Below the pieces are notes generated by a model. That model saw only the letters and a list, made by a program, of their open reading frames with translations, made no database searches and was not told the DNA's origin. Below are positions 54,678-63,544 of a stretch of DNA of 64,000 nucleotides, in pieces. The position numbers and the translations under genes are program-made. The stretch is taken from positions 1-64,000 of the forward strand of contig FNPS01000011.1 of assembly GCA_900107365.1 (NCBI GenBank). The letters run 5' to 3'. Source of the DNA: Flavobacterium aquidurense. GTDB taxonomy: Bacteria; Bacteroidota; Bacteroidia; Flavobacteriales; Flavobacteriaceae. How positions within the stretch are numbered: position 1 is the first letter of the stretch; each line of letters opens with the position of its first letter.

Positions 54678-55640
54678 TTAGTTCAACCACTTTTTATGTT
54701 TGAACCATATCAAAGGTCCAATAAAACAGGCAACTATTAATGTGATTGCAAAAGCATATCCGTATTTCCAATCGAGCTCCGGCATGTTTTCAAAATTCAT
54801 CCCATAAATTCCGGCAACAAGCATCGGCAATGAAATACACATTGTTATTATGGTCAATGTTTTAAATATTTTATTTTGCTGTAAATCGATTCTTGTTGAC
54901 ACGTAATCCTTAAGATCCTCTAAACGTTCAAAATTATTTTGAACATATTCATTTATTACCGTTAAATCAGTTAGTTCCATCAAAATTGCCTCTTTAACTT
55001 CTGACTGTAGCTTATCACTTTTTCTTAATAAAAGTAAAATTCGTCTAAATTCATTTAGAGATTCTTTCACAATAAAATTATTAAACTTCAAAGCAGTTAT
55101 TTCATTTAATCCCTGCTCTGAAAAATCATTCTCTTTTTGCAATCTCAAATAGATTGTTTTTATATTTTTTGAAATAACTTCCGTTAAATCTGCAAAATAA
55201 TCAGGTACAATTCCAATCATCATTTGGAGAAATGAATCTATTGTAAAAGGAAGATTTTTTGTTTTATCAAAATGTTCCTGTTTTTTGCTTTCAGGAATAA
55301 ACTTTTCAAAATTAATATCCATGAAAGAAAGCATAATTTTCTCCTTAAGAATAAAGGATACAATTACTTCTTCAATTTTATTGGGTGAAGAGAAATAAGG
55401 AAATGAAAAGTTAAATGCTAATTGATTTTCTTTTTCTAAATAATGAGAGCTTATTTCTATATCCTCACTGTTATTCAGTATAGCGGCATCAATATCAAAA
55501 ACTTTTTCAAAAACTGGAATATCTTTCTTAACATAGTTTATAATCTGCACGCTATTTATTCGCTTAAGATCCTTAGGTATCTCATCAATGCTTTTTACTT
55601 TGGTAATATTTCTGTCTGTATCTAAAAGTTTAATCGTCAT
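54678..55640 (-). CDS. CorA-family divalent cation transporter
   Basis: A 320-residue protein. The N-terminal about 240 residues are a mixed alpha/beta cytoplasmic domain with a long helix. Two C-terminal membrane helices lie at about 258-278 and 292-312. The pore signature GMNFENMPE follows the first. It carries Mg2+ (or Co2+, Ni2+) into the cell. It is the last gene before the right island border, with no functional link to its neighbours, so it may be passenger cargo or a remnant of an older insertion. Confidence 0.92.
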   Translation of the reverse strand: MTIKLLDTDRNITKVKSIDEIPKDLKRINSVQIINYVKKDIPVFEKVFDIDAAILNNSEDIEISSHYLEKENQLAFNFSFPYFSSPNKIEEVIVSFILKEKIMLSFMDINFEKFIPESKKQEHFDKTKNLPFTIDSFLQMMIGIVPDYFADLTEVISKNIKTIYLRLQKENDFSEQGLNEITALKFNNFIVKESLNEFRRILLLLRKSDKLQSEVKEAILMELTDLTVINEYVQNNFERLEDLKDYVSTRIDLQQNKIFKTLTIITMCISLPMLVAGIYGMNFENMPELDWKYGYAFAITLIVACFIGPLIWFKHKKWLN

Positions 55641-55837
55641 GATGAATATTTTTTTTTAAGTAGCTTATTGCGAAAATTTTACTACTGCTGGTTTGGAACT
55701 AAGGTAAATCCATTATTCGGATTTGCCAAGAGCCAATAAAATATCTTTCAATTAAAAACTTTCGATTTATCATAAAATTACTTAGTTTTGATTTTCAAAA
55801 TTTGAATTATAACATTCATTTTTAACAAGTTGAAGTT

Positions 55838-55889
55838 TCAATATTTATAAAAATAACGAAAATTTCGGTGGCAGAATCGTGGCGCAGTA
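55838..55889 (+). repeat. Third, degenerate copy of the border repeat
   Basis: TCAATATTTATAAAA, then a diverged stretch, then GTGGC and TCGTGGCGCA match the end of the left border repeat (369-417) in the same order and at similar spacing. It lies just inside the right tRNA fragment and may be the element's own arm-type recombination site or the scar of another insertion. Confidence 0.55.
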
Positions 55890-55950
55890 GATTTTGAACC
55901 TGGCATAAATATTAAGAGTTGCAGTATATAAAGGAGGTCTTGGATTTACA

Positions 55951-56136
55951 GTTCGAATCCCTCTTTCTCCGCGAAGGCCCGAAAACAAAGGAAAAACAAG
56001 ATTTTCAAAGTTTTCAAAAAAGGCCAAAAAGAGCGGTAAACCCTGCAAATCCAACGATTTGCAGGGTTTTTTCTTTTATACCGCTTTTCAATATTTATAA
56101 AATCGAACAAAATCTTTGTGGCACATTCGTGGCGCA
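55951..56136 (+). repeat. Right island border: tRNA-Ser 3' fragment and att-like repeat
   Basis: The 22 bases at 55951-55972 equal the tRNA-Ser 3' end, but no acceptor 5' strand, D-arm or anticodon arm precedes them, so it is not a working tRNA. From 56002 the sequence matches 282-417 almost completely, including the terminator. This is the expected second att site of an element inserted at the tRNA, and its long match beyond the tRNA suggests two related elements in tandem. Confidence 0.8.
56038..56077 (+). terminator. Duplicated tRNA terminator
   Basis: The same 14-bp stem as at 319-350, differing in one loop base (CAAC for AAAC), followed by a T-rich run. Confidence 0.8.
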
Positions 56137-56420
56137 GTTTGAAATTTGACCACTGTGTCTAGTGCTAACGAGTTTGGGTTTAAAGCTGGTCTCTTTCGGA
56201 AACACTCGAAATACAACTAAAACCAAAATATCCTAAATCAAATTACTTTGGAGGTTAGTAAATTATGGTGGCCCTCACGAACTTATTTACGGAGCATTTT
56301 ATGCAGGATTTGAAGAAAATTATAATTGCAAAACTCTAAAATCATTCCATATAATCTAAACTGAATGATATTAGGGCGACAATCAAATATTTTTGATCTA
56401 AATAAAACAAGACAAACAAT
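56137..56420. other. Gene-free stretch right of the island border
   Basis: There is no complete gene or RNA here. On the plus strand, 56266-56360 can be read as a protein-like fragment (GGPHELIYGAFYAGFEENYNC) ending in a TAA, with a stop shortly before it. It may be the tail of a lost gene or chance. Confidence 0.3.
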
Positions 56421-56459
56421 AAAAAAGCACTGAAAACCAATCCATTTCAGTGCTTTTTT
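56421..56459 (-). terminator. Terminator of the M28 peptidase gene
   Basis: AAAAAAGCACTGAAA (56421-56435) pairs perfectly with TTTCAGTGCTTTTTT (56445-56459). Read on the minus strand it is a strong stem plus T-run just after the peptidase stop. Confidence 0.85.
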
Positions 56460-56480
56460 AATTCTTATAATTTACGTATG

Positions 56481-57785
56481 TTATTTCAGTTGACTAGTAT
56501 TTACTCTTGTTGGCGTATCTTTTCCACTAATAATCGAAGAAGAACTTAAGGCAATTGCTTTTATTATTTGGGTCATGTTATCAATATCTAACGTTTCAAA
56601 TTCATCATCGGCTGTGTGATAATTTTTCTCACTATCCATTTTTGAAGTAGAAACCGTATGAGCAGGAACTCCAAGCTTGGCTAATGTAGCGTTGTCTGAG
56701 CGATAAAATAATTGTTGATCTGGATAAGGATCTGCATAAAATGTAAAACTTGTTCCTGTTAAATTAGTTTGTAAAATCTGTCCCATATTCGACTTTTCAT
56801 AGCCTGTAATGTAAGCAGAGTTTTTACCCCATTTAGATTCTGTTCCTATCATTTCAATATTGAACATTGCAATCACTTTTTCCGGAGCAAGCTGTTTAGA
56901 AAAATATTTGGCTCCATAACCACCTAGTTCTTCAGCTACAAATGTGGTAAAAATAATAGTACGCTCGTTGTTATTTTGTTTTTTAAAATATTTCGCAAGC
57001 ATAATTACTGCTGTTGTTCCAGCGGCATCATCATTAGCACCATTATAAATAGAATCTGTTGCCGTATGCGGAGCACCTTCTTCGGGAGAGCCTACTCCTA
57101 AATGATCATAATGACCTGAAAAAATCACATACTCGTTTGGTTTCGTTTTTCCGGGTAATATTCCAACAACATTATTCAATTTTTTATTGGAGATTGTATT
57201 CGTTAATTCAACAGAGAAAGTGGTCGCTTCTGTGGTACCAAAAACAAAAATAATCGTATTGTTTCCAGGAGTAGCATTTACTCGATCAATATGTTGAATA
57301 TTCGGTAAAACAGTATTAAAGGAAGGGTCAACTAGTACTAAAAGATTTTTCGGACTTTTATAATATTCGTTAAACTTATCGCCAATGTTATCCCCTTTAT
57401 TGATTTTTACAATAGAAATATCGCTTTTTTCAGTTAAAGAAACTTGAGGAAGGTATGAGAATGTTACAACTTGATTGTTATTTATTTCTTTGCCATCAAT
57501 AGTAATTTTTGAAGAAAGGGCGCTAGAGGCAGTCATCGAAAATTCTTGTCTGTAATTCGTTGCTGCATTGAAAGTCTGCAAACCAATTGCCGCAAACTCT
57601 GATTCTATAAAGGCAGATGCCTTGTCAATACCGGGAGTAAAAGTTCTCCTACCCTGCATATCATCAGCCGAAAGTATTTTTTCTATACGAGTTACTTCCT
57701 TGTTCGTGATAATTTTATCAATCGACTGTCCATGTACATTAAAACATTGACTTAGAACAAAAACACTAACAATAATCTTTTTCAT
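56481..57785 (-). CDS. Secreted M28-family metallopeptidase
   Basis: A 434-residue protein with a signal peptide (ending NVHGQS). The catalytic zinc-peptidase domain (about 205-425) has GHYDHLG (zinc His and Asp), NGANDDAAGT (bridging Asp), TFVAEELGGYGAKYF (general-base and zinc Glu), FNIEMIG (usually Asp, here Glu), and the last zinc His in KNYHTADD. A protease-associated-like insert occupies about 120-200. It acts as an aminopeptidase or glutamate-carboxypeptidase-like enzyme in the periplasm or outside. It stands alone, outside the island. Confidence 0.9.
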   Translation of the reverse strand: MKKIIVSVFVLSQCFNVHGQSIDKIITNKEVTRIEKILSADDMQGRRTFTPGIDKASAFIESEFAAIGLQTFNAATNYRQEFSMTASSALSSKITIDGKEINNNQVVTFSYLPQVSLTEKSDISIVKINKGDNIGDKFNEYYKSPKNLLVLVDPSFNTVLPNIQHIDRVNATPGNNTIIFVFGTTEATTFSVELTNTISNKKLNNVVGILPGKTKPNEYVIFSGHYDHLGVGSPEEGAPHTATDSIYNGANDDAAGTTAVIMLAKYFKKQNNNERTIIFTTFVAEELGGYGAKYFSKQLAPEKVIAMFNIEMIGTESKWGKNSAYITGYEKSNMGQILQTNLTGTSFTFYADPYPDQQLFYRSDNATLAKLGVPAHTVSTSKMDSEKNYHTADDEFETLDIDNMTQIIKAIALSSSSIISGKDTPTRVNTSQLK

Positions 57786-57904
57786 AGTTTACTTTTATAA
57801 ATAATATTTAGTTAAACCAAAAGTACGGGTTCTGTCGCACCTGTCAGAATCAAATATAAGAATTTAAGTAATGTAAAAGTTAGCCCCCCAATTTACAGAA
57901 TGAT

Positions 57905-58990
57905 TTATATTGTTATCAAAACTCTGTAAGGTTTATGCTTAATGGCATATTGAAATGCTTCTTCTGTATCTTGCAATGCAAATTCTTTCTCTATAAAAGT
58001 ATCAAATGGATAATCTGTAAAATGATTTTCAAAAAAGTTTACAGCCTTTATAAAATCTTCATAGTTATAATTGTGCATTCCTTTTATACTTAAGAGTCTG
58101 CGAATCATTACTTCTGGATTTATTTCAATATTCTCGGTTGGTGTAACAGCTCCTATCCAAATATGCTGTGCTCCTATGGCGCTAAACTGCAGACCAATTT
58201 TTATGGCTTCAATAGAACCACTCATATCAATAATAGCATCAAATCCTTTTTTGTAAAATTTCGAAGTTATTGAGGTCAGTTCCTCAATAGGATTTAAACT
58301 ATTATAAATATAATCTGCGCCAAAAGATTTGCTCTTCTCCAGTCTTCTGTCATCAATATCGAGTACGGTGACAGATGAAGCCTTTTTTTCTTTTGCAACT
58401 GCAGCTGCAATTAAGCCCAAAACTCCTGCGCCAAGAATCAGTACATTTTTATTTTCAATCTGATCAATTAAACGATGCGCCGCCATTACAGTAGCTCCGG
58501 CACAATTTATTATTGGTGCAAATTTTTCGTCTATTGATGCGGGTACTTTTAAAATTCCGGTTCCTTTTTTTAATACGCAATGTGTACCTAATCCGCCGTT
58601 GAATTTTTCATTTTCGGTAAATTGAACATGGCCGTATTTAAATAAACTTGCCGACTTTTGAGGCATTTTATCGGTTACAAATTCATCAGTATCGGTAGCG
58701 GCAAAAATAGTCCAGGTAATAAGATCGCCGGTTTTTAAGATGCTTCCGTTCAAGTCACAGAATGGTTCATCGAAAGACATTTCAATAATTTCTCCCACAA
58801 TTTCATGACCTAAAACAATTGGTGATGGCTCTTTTCGTCTTCCTGTAAAAGTATGCAGATCACTGCCACATAAGGTGGTATATTTATTTTTTACTAAGAT
58901 CTCCCCTTTTTGCAATTCAGGAAGAGTCGTATATTCTGGAAGTATACTGCCGTTTTTTTCATTAAACAGCATCACGCATGAATTACACAT
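57905..58990 (-). CDS. Zinc-type alcohol dehydrogenase of the phosphonate-associated (HpnZ-like) group
   Basis: A 361-residue medium-chain dehydrogenase. The catalytic-zinc Cys and His are in TTLCGSDLH and GHEIVGE. The NAD site is VLILGAGVLGLIAAAVAK, followed by the acidic strand end VTVLDIDDRR. The structural-zinc lobe should have four Cys and a PQKC...FKYGHE sequence; here all four Cys are replaced (ATDTDEF and PQKSASLFKYGHV). The FKYGH block and the overlap with a phosphatase gene point to the group linked to phosphonate breakdown (TIGR03366-type). It overlaps the phoD-like gene by 8 bp, so the two are coupled. The substrate is inferred only. Confidence 0.75.
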   Translation of the reverse strand: MCNSCVMLFNEKNGSILPEYTTLPELQKGEILVKNKYTTLCGSDLHTFTGRRKEPSPIVLGHEIVGEIIEMSFDEPFCDLNGSILKTGDLITWTIFAATDTDEFVTDKMPQKSASLFKYGHVQFTENEKFNGGLGTHCVLKKGTGILKVPASIDEKFAPIINCAGATVMAAHRLIDQIENKNVLILGAGVLGLIAAAVAKEKKASSVTVLDIDDRRLEKSKSFGADYIYNSLNPIEELTSITSKFYKKGFDAIIDMSGSIEAIKIGLQFSAIGAQHIWIGAVTPTENIEINPEVMIRRLLSIKGMHNYNYEDFIKAVNFFENHFTDYPFDTFIEKEFALQDTEEAFQYAIKHKPYRVLITI

Positions 58991-60497
58991 TTTTCTTTAA
59001 GGTATTTAAGTTATCAATTGTAAAATCAGGCCCTTGTCTTTCTGCACTATCTTTCAAAAGAATATTAGTATTGAATTTATAACTGATATTAATTTGCTCT
59101 TTAGTCACATTTAGAACAAAATATCCGTGTGATGCGGTATCATTATAAATCATATGCGGATTAAGTTTGTACAGCAATTTGCTTTTTTTACTAATTTGCT
59201 CGCTGGTCAGGCGGTCATCATTTTTTGATGTTATGGATGGCGTTAGAAATTCCCAGGCAACAAGTTTTTTGTTTGCAGCTTCATCCGGTGCATTCAATTC
59301 TAAAACATGACTTTGATGATGATCTCCGGTTAGGATAACAGGAGGGTTTTTTAAGCCTTCAAAAACTTCAATTAATTGTTCTCTTTGATAGGGATATCCT
59401 GTCCACCAATCATCTTCTTTTACGCTTTCTTCTTTCTTACTCTGGTATCCGGTAAACATAACCTGATTTACAAGAAAATTCCATCTTGCATCACTCTGTT
59501 TCAATCCATCAGATAAATAATCCAATTGTTTCTTTGAGATCATTTTTCGCTGCGTACTCATTTTTTCAGGATCATTATTCAAAAGCTGTTTATCACGCCC
59601 GTCTAATCGTTCTTCGAGAAAAAAGAAATTTGCGTCTTTTCCTATTTTAATCGAACGTATCATTTCGCTAGCCGACTTTGCTCTAACGGGCATCCATTCA
59701 AAATAAGCCTGTAAAGCTGCCGCACTTCTGTCCCTCCAGCTTCCTTCGTTACTCTGATGATTTTTGGCTCCACCGAAATAAGCATTATTAGCCAGCTCAT
59801 GATCATCCCAAATACAAATAAAAGATTTAGTACGATGTGCTTTTTGAAGCTCTTTATCTTTACGATATAACGCATATCTTTTTCTATAATCGTTTAAGGA
59901 TACAAGCTCATTTGGCGGATCGTTGAATCTTTTACTTTCATCAAGAAAGGTTTGATTGGCATATTGTCCTGTACCATATTCGTAGATGTAATCTCCTAAA
60001 TGAAATACATAATCAATGTCCTTATTGTCTGCAATATGTCGAAACGAGGTAAAATAACCATCTTCGTAATTATTGCAGCTGATAACCGCTATTTGAAGCG
60101 CATTTGCAAGTGAAACCGGCATAGTTTTACAAACTCCAACATCCGAAATTATATTTTTATAAAGGAACCTGTAATAGTAAACCTGGTTACTTAGGAGTCC
60201 GGAAACATCCACTTTTACCGTATAATCTCTTTCTGAAGATGTTGTTACAGCGCCTTTTTTAATTATATCTTTAAAAGCGGCATCATTTGCAACCTGCCAT
60301 TCAACATTGCAGACTCCCGAAATTGTAGTATTTATATGTGTCCATAGCATTACTGCCTCAATTGTTGGATCTCCTGAAGCTACACCATGAATAAAATATT
60401 CATTGCTTTCCGGAGCAAATATTGAAAATCCTCTAATTGGAAACACTAGCGGAATCATTCCGAGCATTGATCGTTTAACAAAGTTCCTTCTGTTCAT
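58983..60497 (-). CDS. PhoD-family alkaline phosphatase/phosphodiesterase
   Basis: A 504-residue protein with a twin-arginine-type start (MNRRNFVKRSML, RR at 3-4) and hydrophobic segment. The N-terminal beta domain (about 30-130) contains FIHGVASGDPTIEAVMLWTH, a PhoD hallmark. The metallophosphatase core includes AVISCNN, FHLGDYIYEYG, ICIWDDHELANN and LTGDHHQSHVLEL (metal ligands). It hydrolyses phosphomono- or diesters in the periplasm after Tat export. It is the middle gene of a receptor-phosphatase-dehydrogenase row on the minus strand. Confidence 0.92.
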   Translation of the reverse strand: MNRRNFVKRSMLGMIPLVFPIRGFSIFAPESNEYFIHGVASGDPTIEAVMLWTHINTTISGVCNVEWQVANDAAFKDIIKKGAVTTSSERDYTVKVDVSGLLSNQVYYYRFLYKNIISDVGVCKTMPVSLANALQIAVISCNNYEDGYFTSFRHIADNKDIDYVFHLGDYIYEYGTGQYANQTFLDESKRFNDPPNELVSLNDYRKRYALYRKDKELQKAHRTKSFICIWDDHELANNAYFGGAKNHQSNEGSWRDRSAAALQAYFEWMPVRAKSASEMIRSIKIGKDANFFFLEERLDGRDKQLLNNDPEKMSTQRKMISKKQLDYLSDGLKQSDARWNFLVNQVMFTGYQSKKEESVKEDDWWTGYPYQREQLIEVFEGLKNPPVILTGDHHQSHVLELNAPDEAANKKLVAWEFLTPSITSKNDDRLTSEQISKKSKLLYKLNPHMIYNDTASHGYFVLNVTKEQINISYKFNTNILLKDSAERQGPDFTIDNLNTLKKNV

Positions 60498-60557
60498 CTT
60501 TCTGGTATAAAAAATACAATAGTACTACTTGAATGTTATCTGTATGTTTGCTAATTA

Positions 60558-63362
60558 TTAAAAACTATAACTCACACCAACTTTACCACGAATGCCATAA
60601 TACTCAACCTGCTCAGGTCTGGAAATTACGCCGTGATAATAGCGTAACTCCTGATTGGTAAGGTTATTCAGGTCGACGAAGAAGGTGATGTTCTTTGGCG
60701 TGGTATAAGAAAGATTCATATCTAAATGAAAATCCTTATCCTGATATCTGTCAGCACCTTTGTTATCGCGTATTTCAACTAAAAAACCTTCACGATAATT
60801 GGCGGCTAATCTGGCTGCAAAACCTTTATACTCATAAATAAGCGAAGCATTAAAGATATTTGGAGACTGATTCATTAAACCCACTTTTTCATCTCCCCTG
60901 TCTGATAAAGTCGTTTCAGACTTTGTAAAAGTATAATTTGCCTTAAGACTAAAATCACTTAAAAAGCCTGGTAATTCAGAAAATTTCTTGTTGAATCCCA
61001 ATTCAAATCCATACAAAAATGCATTGTCAGAATTTAATGGTCTTGAAACTTTATATAAGTCTGTTTCGCCCCCTACGGTTCTCGTTTCATCAGTTGTCGC
61101 GGTGTAAATAAGATCTTTAAGATCTTTGTAAAAAGCACTTCCGGTGATATAATCGTTTTTATTCAGATAATAAGAAGCTACCAAATCATAGTTCCATGAA
61201 AAAGTTGGTTTTAAATTGATGTTTCCTTCTGTAACGGTAAGGTTATCAGGATTGACTCTTACACTCGGACTTAACTCATTAAAGGCTGGACGGGCAAAGG
61301 TTCTGGTAATTGCCGCTCTTAAATCGAGTTGTTGTGTTGGTTTATAAATAAGATGCGCCATAGGCAAAAGTGCACCATAATTTTTGCTTCCGTATATAGG
61401 AGTAACCACTTTTGTGATGTCGTTAAACTCGTAACTTTTTGCATCAACTGCTGTATTTTCGTATCGAATACCTCCCACAAAACGAAGGTCTTCCCTGATA
61501 TCCCATTCTGCTGATCCGTAACCTGCCCAGACATTTTCTGCATCATCATAATTTCCTGTAGCATAACTGGAGTTGGTAGCATCCTGATAATTGTATTTCA
61601 GATAAGGTGCAATTTTTGGATTACTCATTGGATCAATAAAAGAACGTTCTGTCGGATAGTTAAATTTTAAATTATCATAATTATTATTAAGTTCCGGAAA
61701 CCAGTTGTTTGTTGGAAAAGGTTCGCGTTCCCAATTATTCAAATATGCTTTTGGTGCTTTTGTATCGTAAGTCCAGGTAATGTAACGGTAGTCATAAGTA
61801 CTCGTTTTATTTCTGTATTTTCCTCCAAACTTTATCTTCAAATTTTCTGTTGTATTATAGTCAAAATCAATTGCTGCCACTCTGTCTTTTTCTTCGACAT
61901 TACGAATTGAAGTTACATATCTGTCCAAATAATAATTATCGCCATTATAAGGTGTCGAAGCGCTAAAATGCGGTTGAATATTATTTGCCGGATCTCCCTG
62001 ATATCCCTGAGGTCCATCGCCCTGCAAAAATTTGTAATTGGTTCCGTCCACTTTTACCAGATTATCATATTTTACTGTTTGTATCCAGTTTCCATAATAA
62101 TAACCTCTGTCATTTTTTGTCGCAGACGAAGGACCATTGTAACCTGCCCAGGAGTTGTAAGCGGCAAGTCTGGCATTCATCTTTAATTTATCTGTCAGCT
62201 TGCTTTCATAACCAAATTCGCCACCATAATTTTTAAACAAATAATCTACTGTACTCCAGCGCAATACCGCATTGCTTGTCGTTTTATTAAAGTAATGCAT
62301 CGTTTTACGATTTTGCTCTTCGTCAAGAAGCTGACTGTAGTAGCCGCGCAGGTAAATTTTATTTCTGTCGTTAAAACGAAAATCTGTTGCAAGGTTAAAT
62401 CCTGTAGAAGTTCTTACTCCCTGGTAATTTCTAACATCGAGTGTGTTTACATTGTGCAATTGGTTACCGTAAACTACCTCATAATCATCTGTTGAATAAC
62501 TGCGTTGATTGTAATTGGTCATCGCCAGAAAGCCGAATTTTTTATTAAAAAATCGGTTTCCGTACATAACAGTACTGTTGTATTTAAGTTTGTCTTCGGC
62601 GCGAAGGTTAAACGGAAGAGCAACTGTTACACGCACGGTTTCTTTTTTAGGAGAAAATTTCGGAATATAATTGATTGTTCCTCCAATAGCATCTCCTTCA
62701 TATTCTGGCGTGATCGCTTTAACTACCTGTATATATTCCAGAAACTCTGTTGGAAGTAAATCCATTGGTACTGTTCGATTTCCCAATAAATCACCTGAAG
62801 TTTTGGCTGATGGCATTCTGTCTCCATTAATCGTAGCCGAACTCCATTGCGAAGGTGTTCCTCTAACGGTAACATATCGGCCCTCTCCCTGATCTCTGTC
62901 GATACTTACTCCTGGAATTCTCTGTACGGCTTCTGCAGCACTAATATCCGGCATTTTACCTATAGCGTCTGCACTTACAACGTCCATAATAGCATTAGAC
63001 TTTTGACGCATATCTATTGCCTTTTTCTCGCCGCTGGTGTAATATTCCAAAACTACTTCTTTCAGTTTTTCTTCCTGACCTGCCAGTACAATATTTCCCA
63101 AATCAATATTGGATGAAGCAACATTGATTTGAATGTCTTTTGTTGTATGATTTGAACTTGAAATTTCTAAATGATAATGCCCTGGTTTTAATGTAAAAGA
63201 GAAATTACCATTTTTATCATTATTCACGGTTTTAGATTGTTCTATAACCAAAATTGAAGCCGGATGTAAAGGTCCGGATTCATTACTAATTTTACCTTTA
63301 ATTTCTTGAGCGTATGTAGAAGTAAAAAATAATGAAGCTGCAATGTACAGTACTGTTTTCAT
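60558..63362 (-). CDS. TonB-dependent outer-membrane receptor
   Basis: About 934 residues from ATG 63360-63362, chosen because it opens a clean signal peptide (MKTVLYIAASLFFTSTYAQ). A longer ORF from 63443 adds a poor leader. A carboxypeptidase-like beta-sandwich (about 20-100, IKGKISNESGPLHPASILVIEQ) precedes the plug (AIGKMPDISAAEAVQRIPGVSIDRDQGEGRYVTVRGT). The remainder is a barrel ending YYGIRGKVGVSYSF. The plug sequence is of the kind that often occurs with carbohydrate or organic phosphate compounds. No SusD follows. It sits upstream of the phosphatase gene (60-bp gap) and is probably its uptake partner. Confidence 0.92.
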   Translation of the reverse strand: MKTVLYIAASLFFTSTYAQEIKGKISNESGPLHPASILVIEQSKTVNNDKNGNFSFTLKPGHYHLEISSSNHTTKDIQINVASSNIDLGNIVLAGQEEKLKEVVLEYYTSGEKKAIDMRQKSNAIMDVVSADAIGKMPDISAAEAVQRIPGVSIDRDQGEGRYVTVRGTPSQWSSATINGDRMPSAKTSGDLLGNRTVPMDLLPTEFLEYIQVVKAITPEYEGDAIGGTINYIPKFSPKKETVRVTVALPFNLRAEDKLKYNSTVMYGNRFFNKKFGFLAMTNYNQRSYSTDDYEVVYGNQLHNVNTLDVRNYQGVRTSTGFNLATDFRFNDRNKIYLRGYYSQLLDEEQNRKTMHYFNKTTSNAVLRWSTVDYLFKNYGGEFGYESKLTDKLKMNARLAAYNSWAGYNGPSSATKNDRGYYYGNWIQTVKYDNLVKVDGTNYKFLQGDGPQGYQGDPANNIQPHFSASTPYNGDNYYLDRYVTSIRNVEEKDRVAAIDFDYNTTENLKIKFGGKYRNKTSTYDYRYITWTYDTKAPKAYLNNWEREPFPTNNWFPELNNNYDNLKFNYPTERSFIDPMSNPKIAPYLKYNYQDATNSSYATGNYDDAENVWAGYGSAEWDIREDLRFVGGIRYENTAVDAKSYEFNDITKVVTPIYGSKNYGALLPMAHLIYKPTQQLDLRAAITRTFARPAFNELSPSVRVNPDNLTVTEGNINLKPTFSWNYDLVASYYLNKNDYITGSAFYKDLKDLIYTATTDETRTVGGETDLYKVSRPLNSDNAFLYGFELGFNKKFSELPGFLSDFSLKANYTFTKSETTLSDRGDEKVGLMNQSPNIFNASLIYEYKGFAARLAANYREGFLVEIRDNKGADRYQDKDFHLDMNLSYTTPKNITFFVDLNNLTNQELRYYHGVISRPEQVEYYGIRGKVGVSYSF

Positions 63363-63482
63363 GACTTTTTCCTGCAATGTTAAGCCAACTTTATTTTTAT
63401 ACTGGATTAGGCTACCAGTTATAGCAAAAAGATTTAATTCCATTTTTTTGTTTATTTTTACAGTGCAATATTACTATACAAA

Positions 63483-63501
63483 TGTTTACTATATGTAAAC
63501 A
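63483..63501. promoter_or_regulatory. Inverted repeat in the receptor/XRE divergent region
   Basis: TGTTTAC (63483-63489) and GTAAACA (63495-63501) are perfect arms around TATAT. The site lies between the divergent receptor and XRE-cupin genes and is a good candidate operator for the XRE-cupin protein. Confidence 0.5.
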
Positions 63502-63544
63502 AACCATGAAGTAATGTTTAATATTAATTAACTTTTGTACACAT

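Noticed and set aside
55951..55971. A second tRNA-Ser gene
   Set aside because: Only the T-loop and 3' acceptor strand are present; there is no anticodon or D arm.
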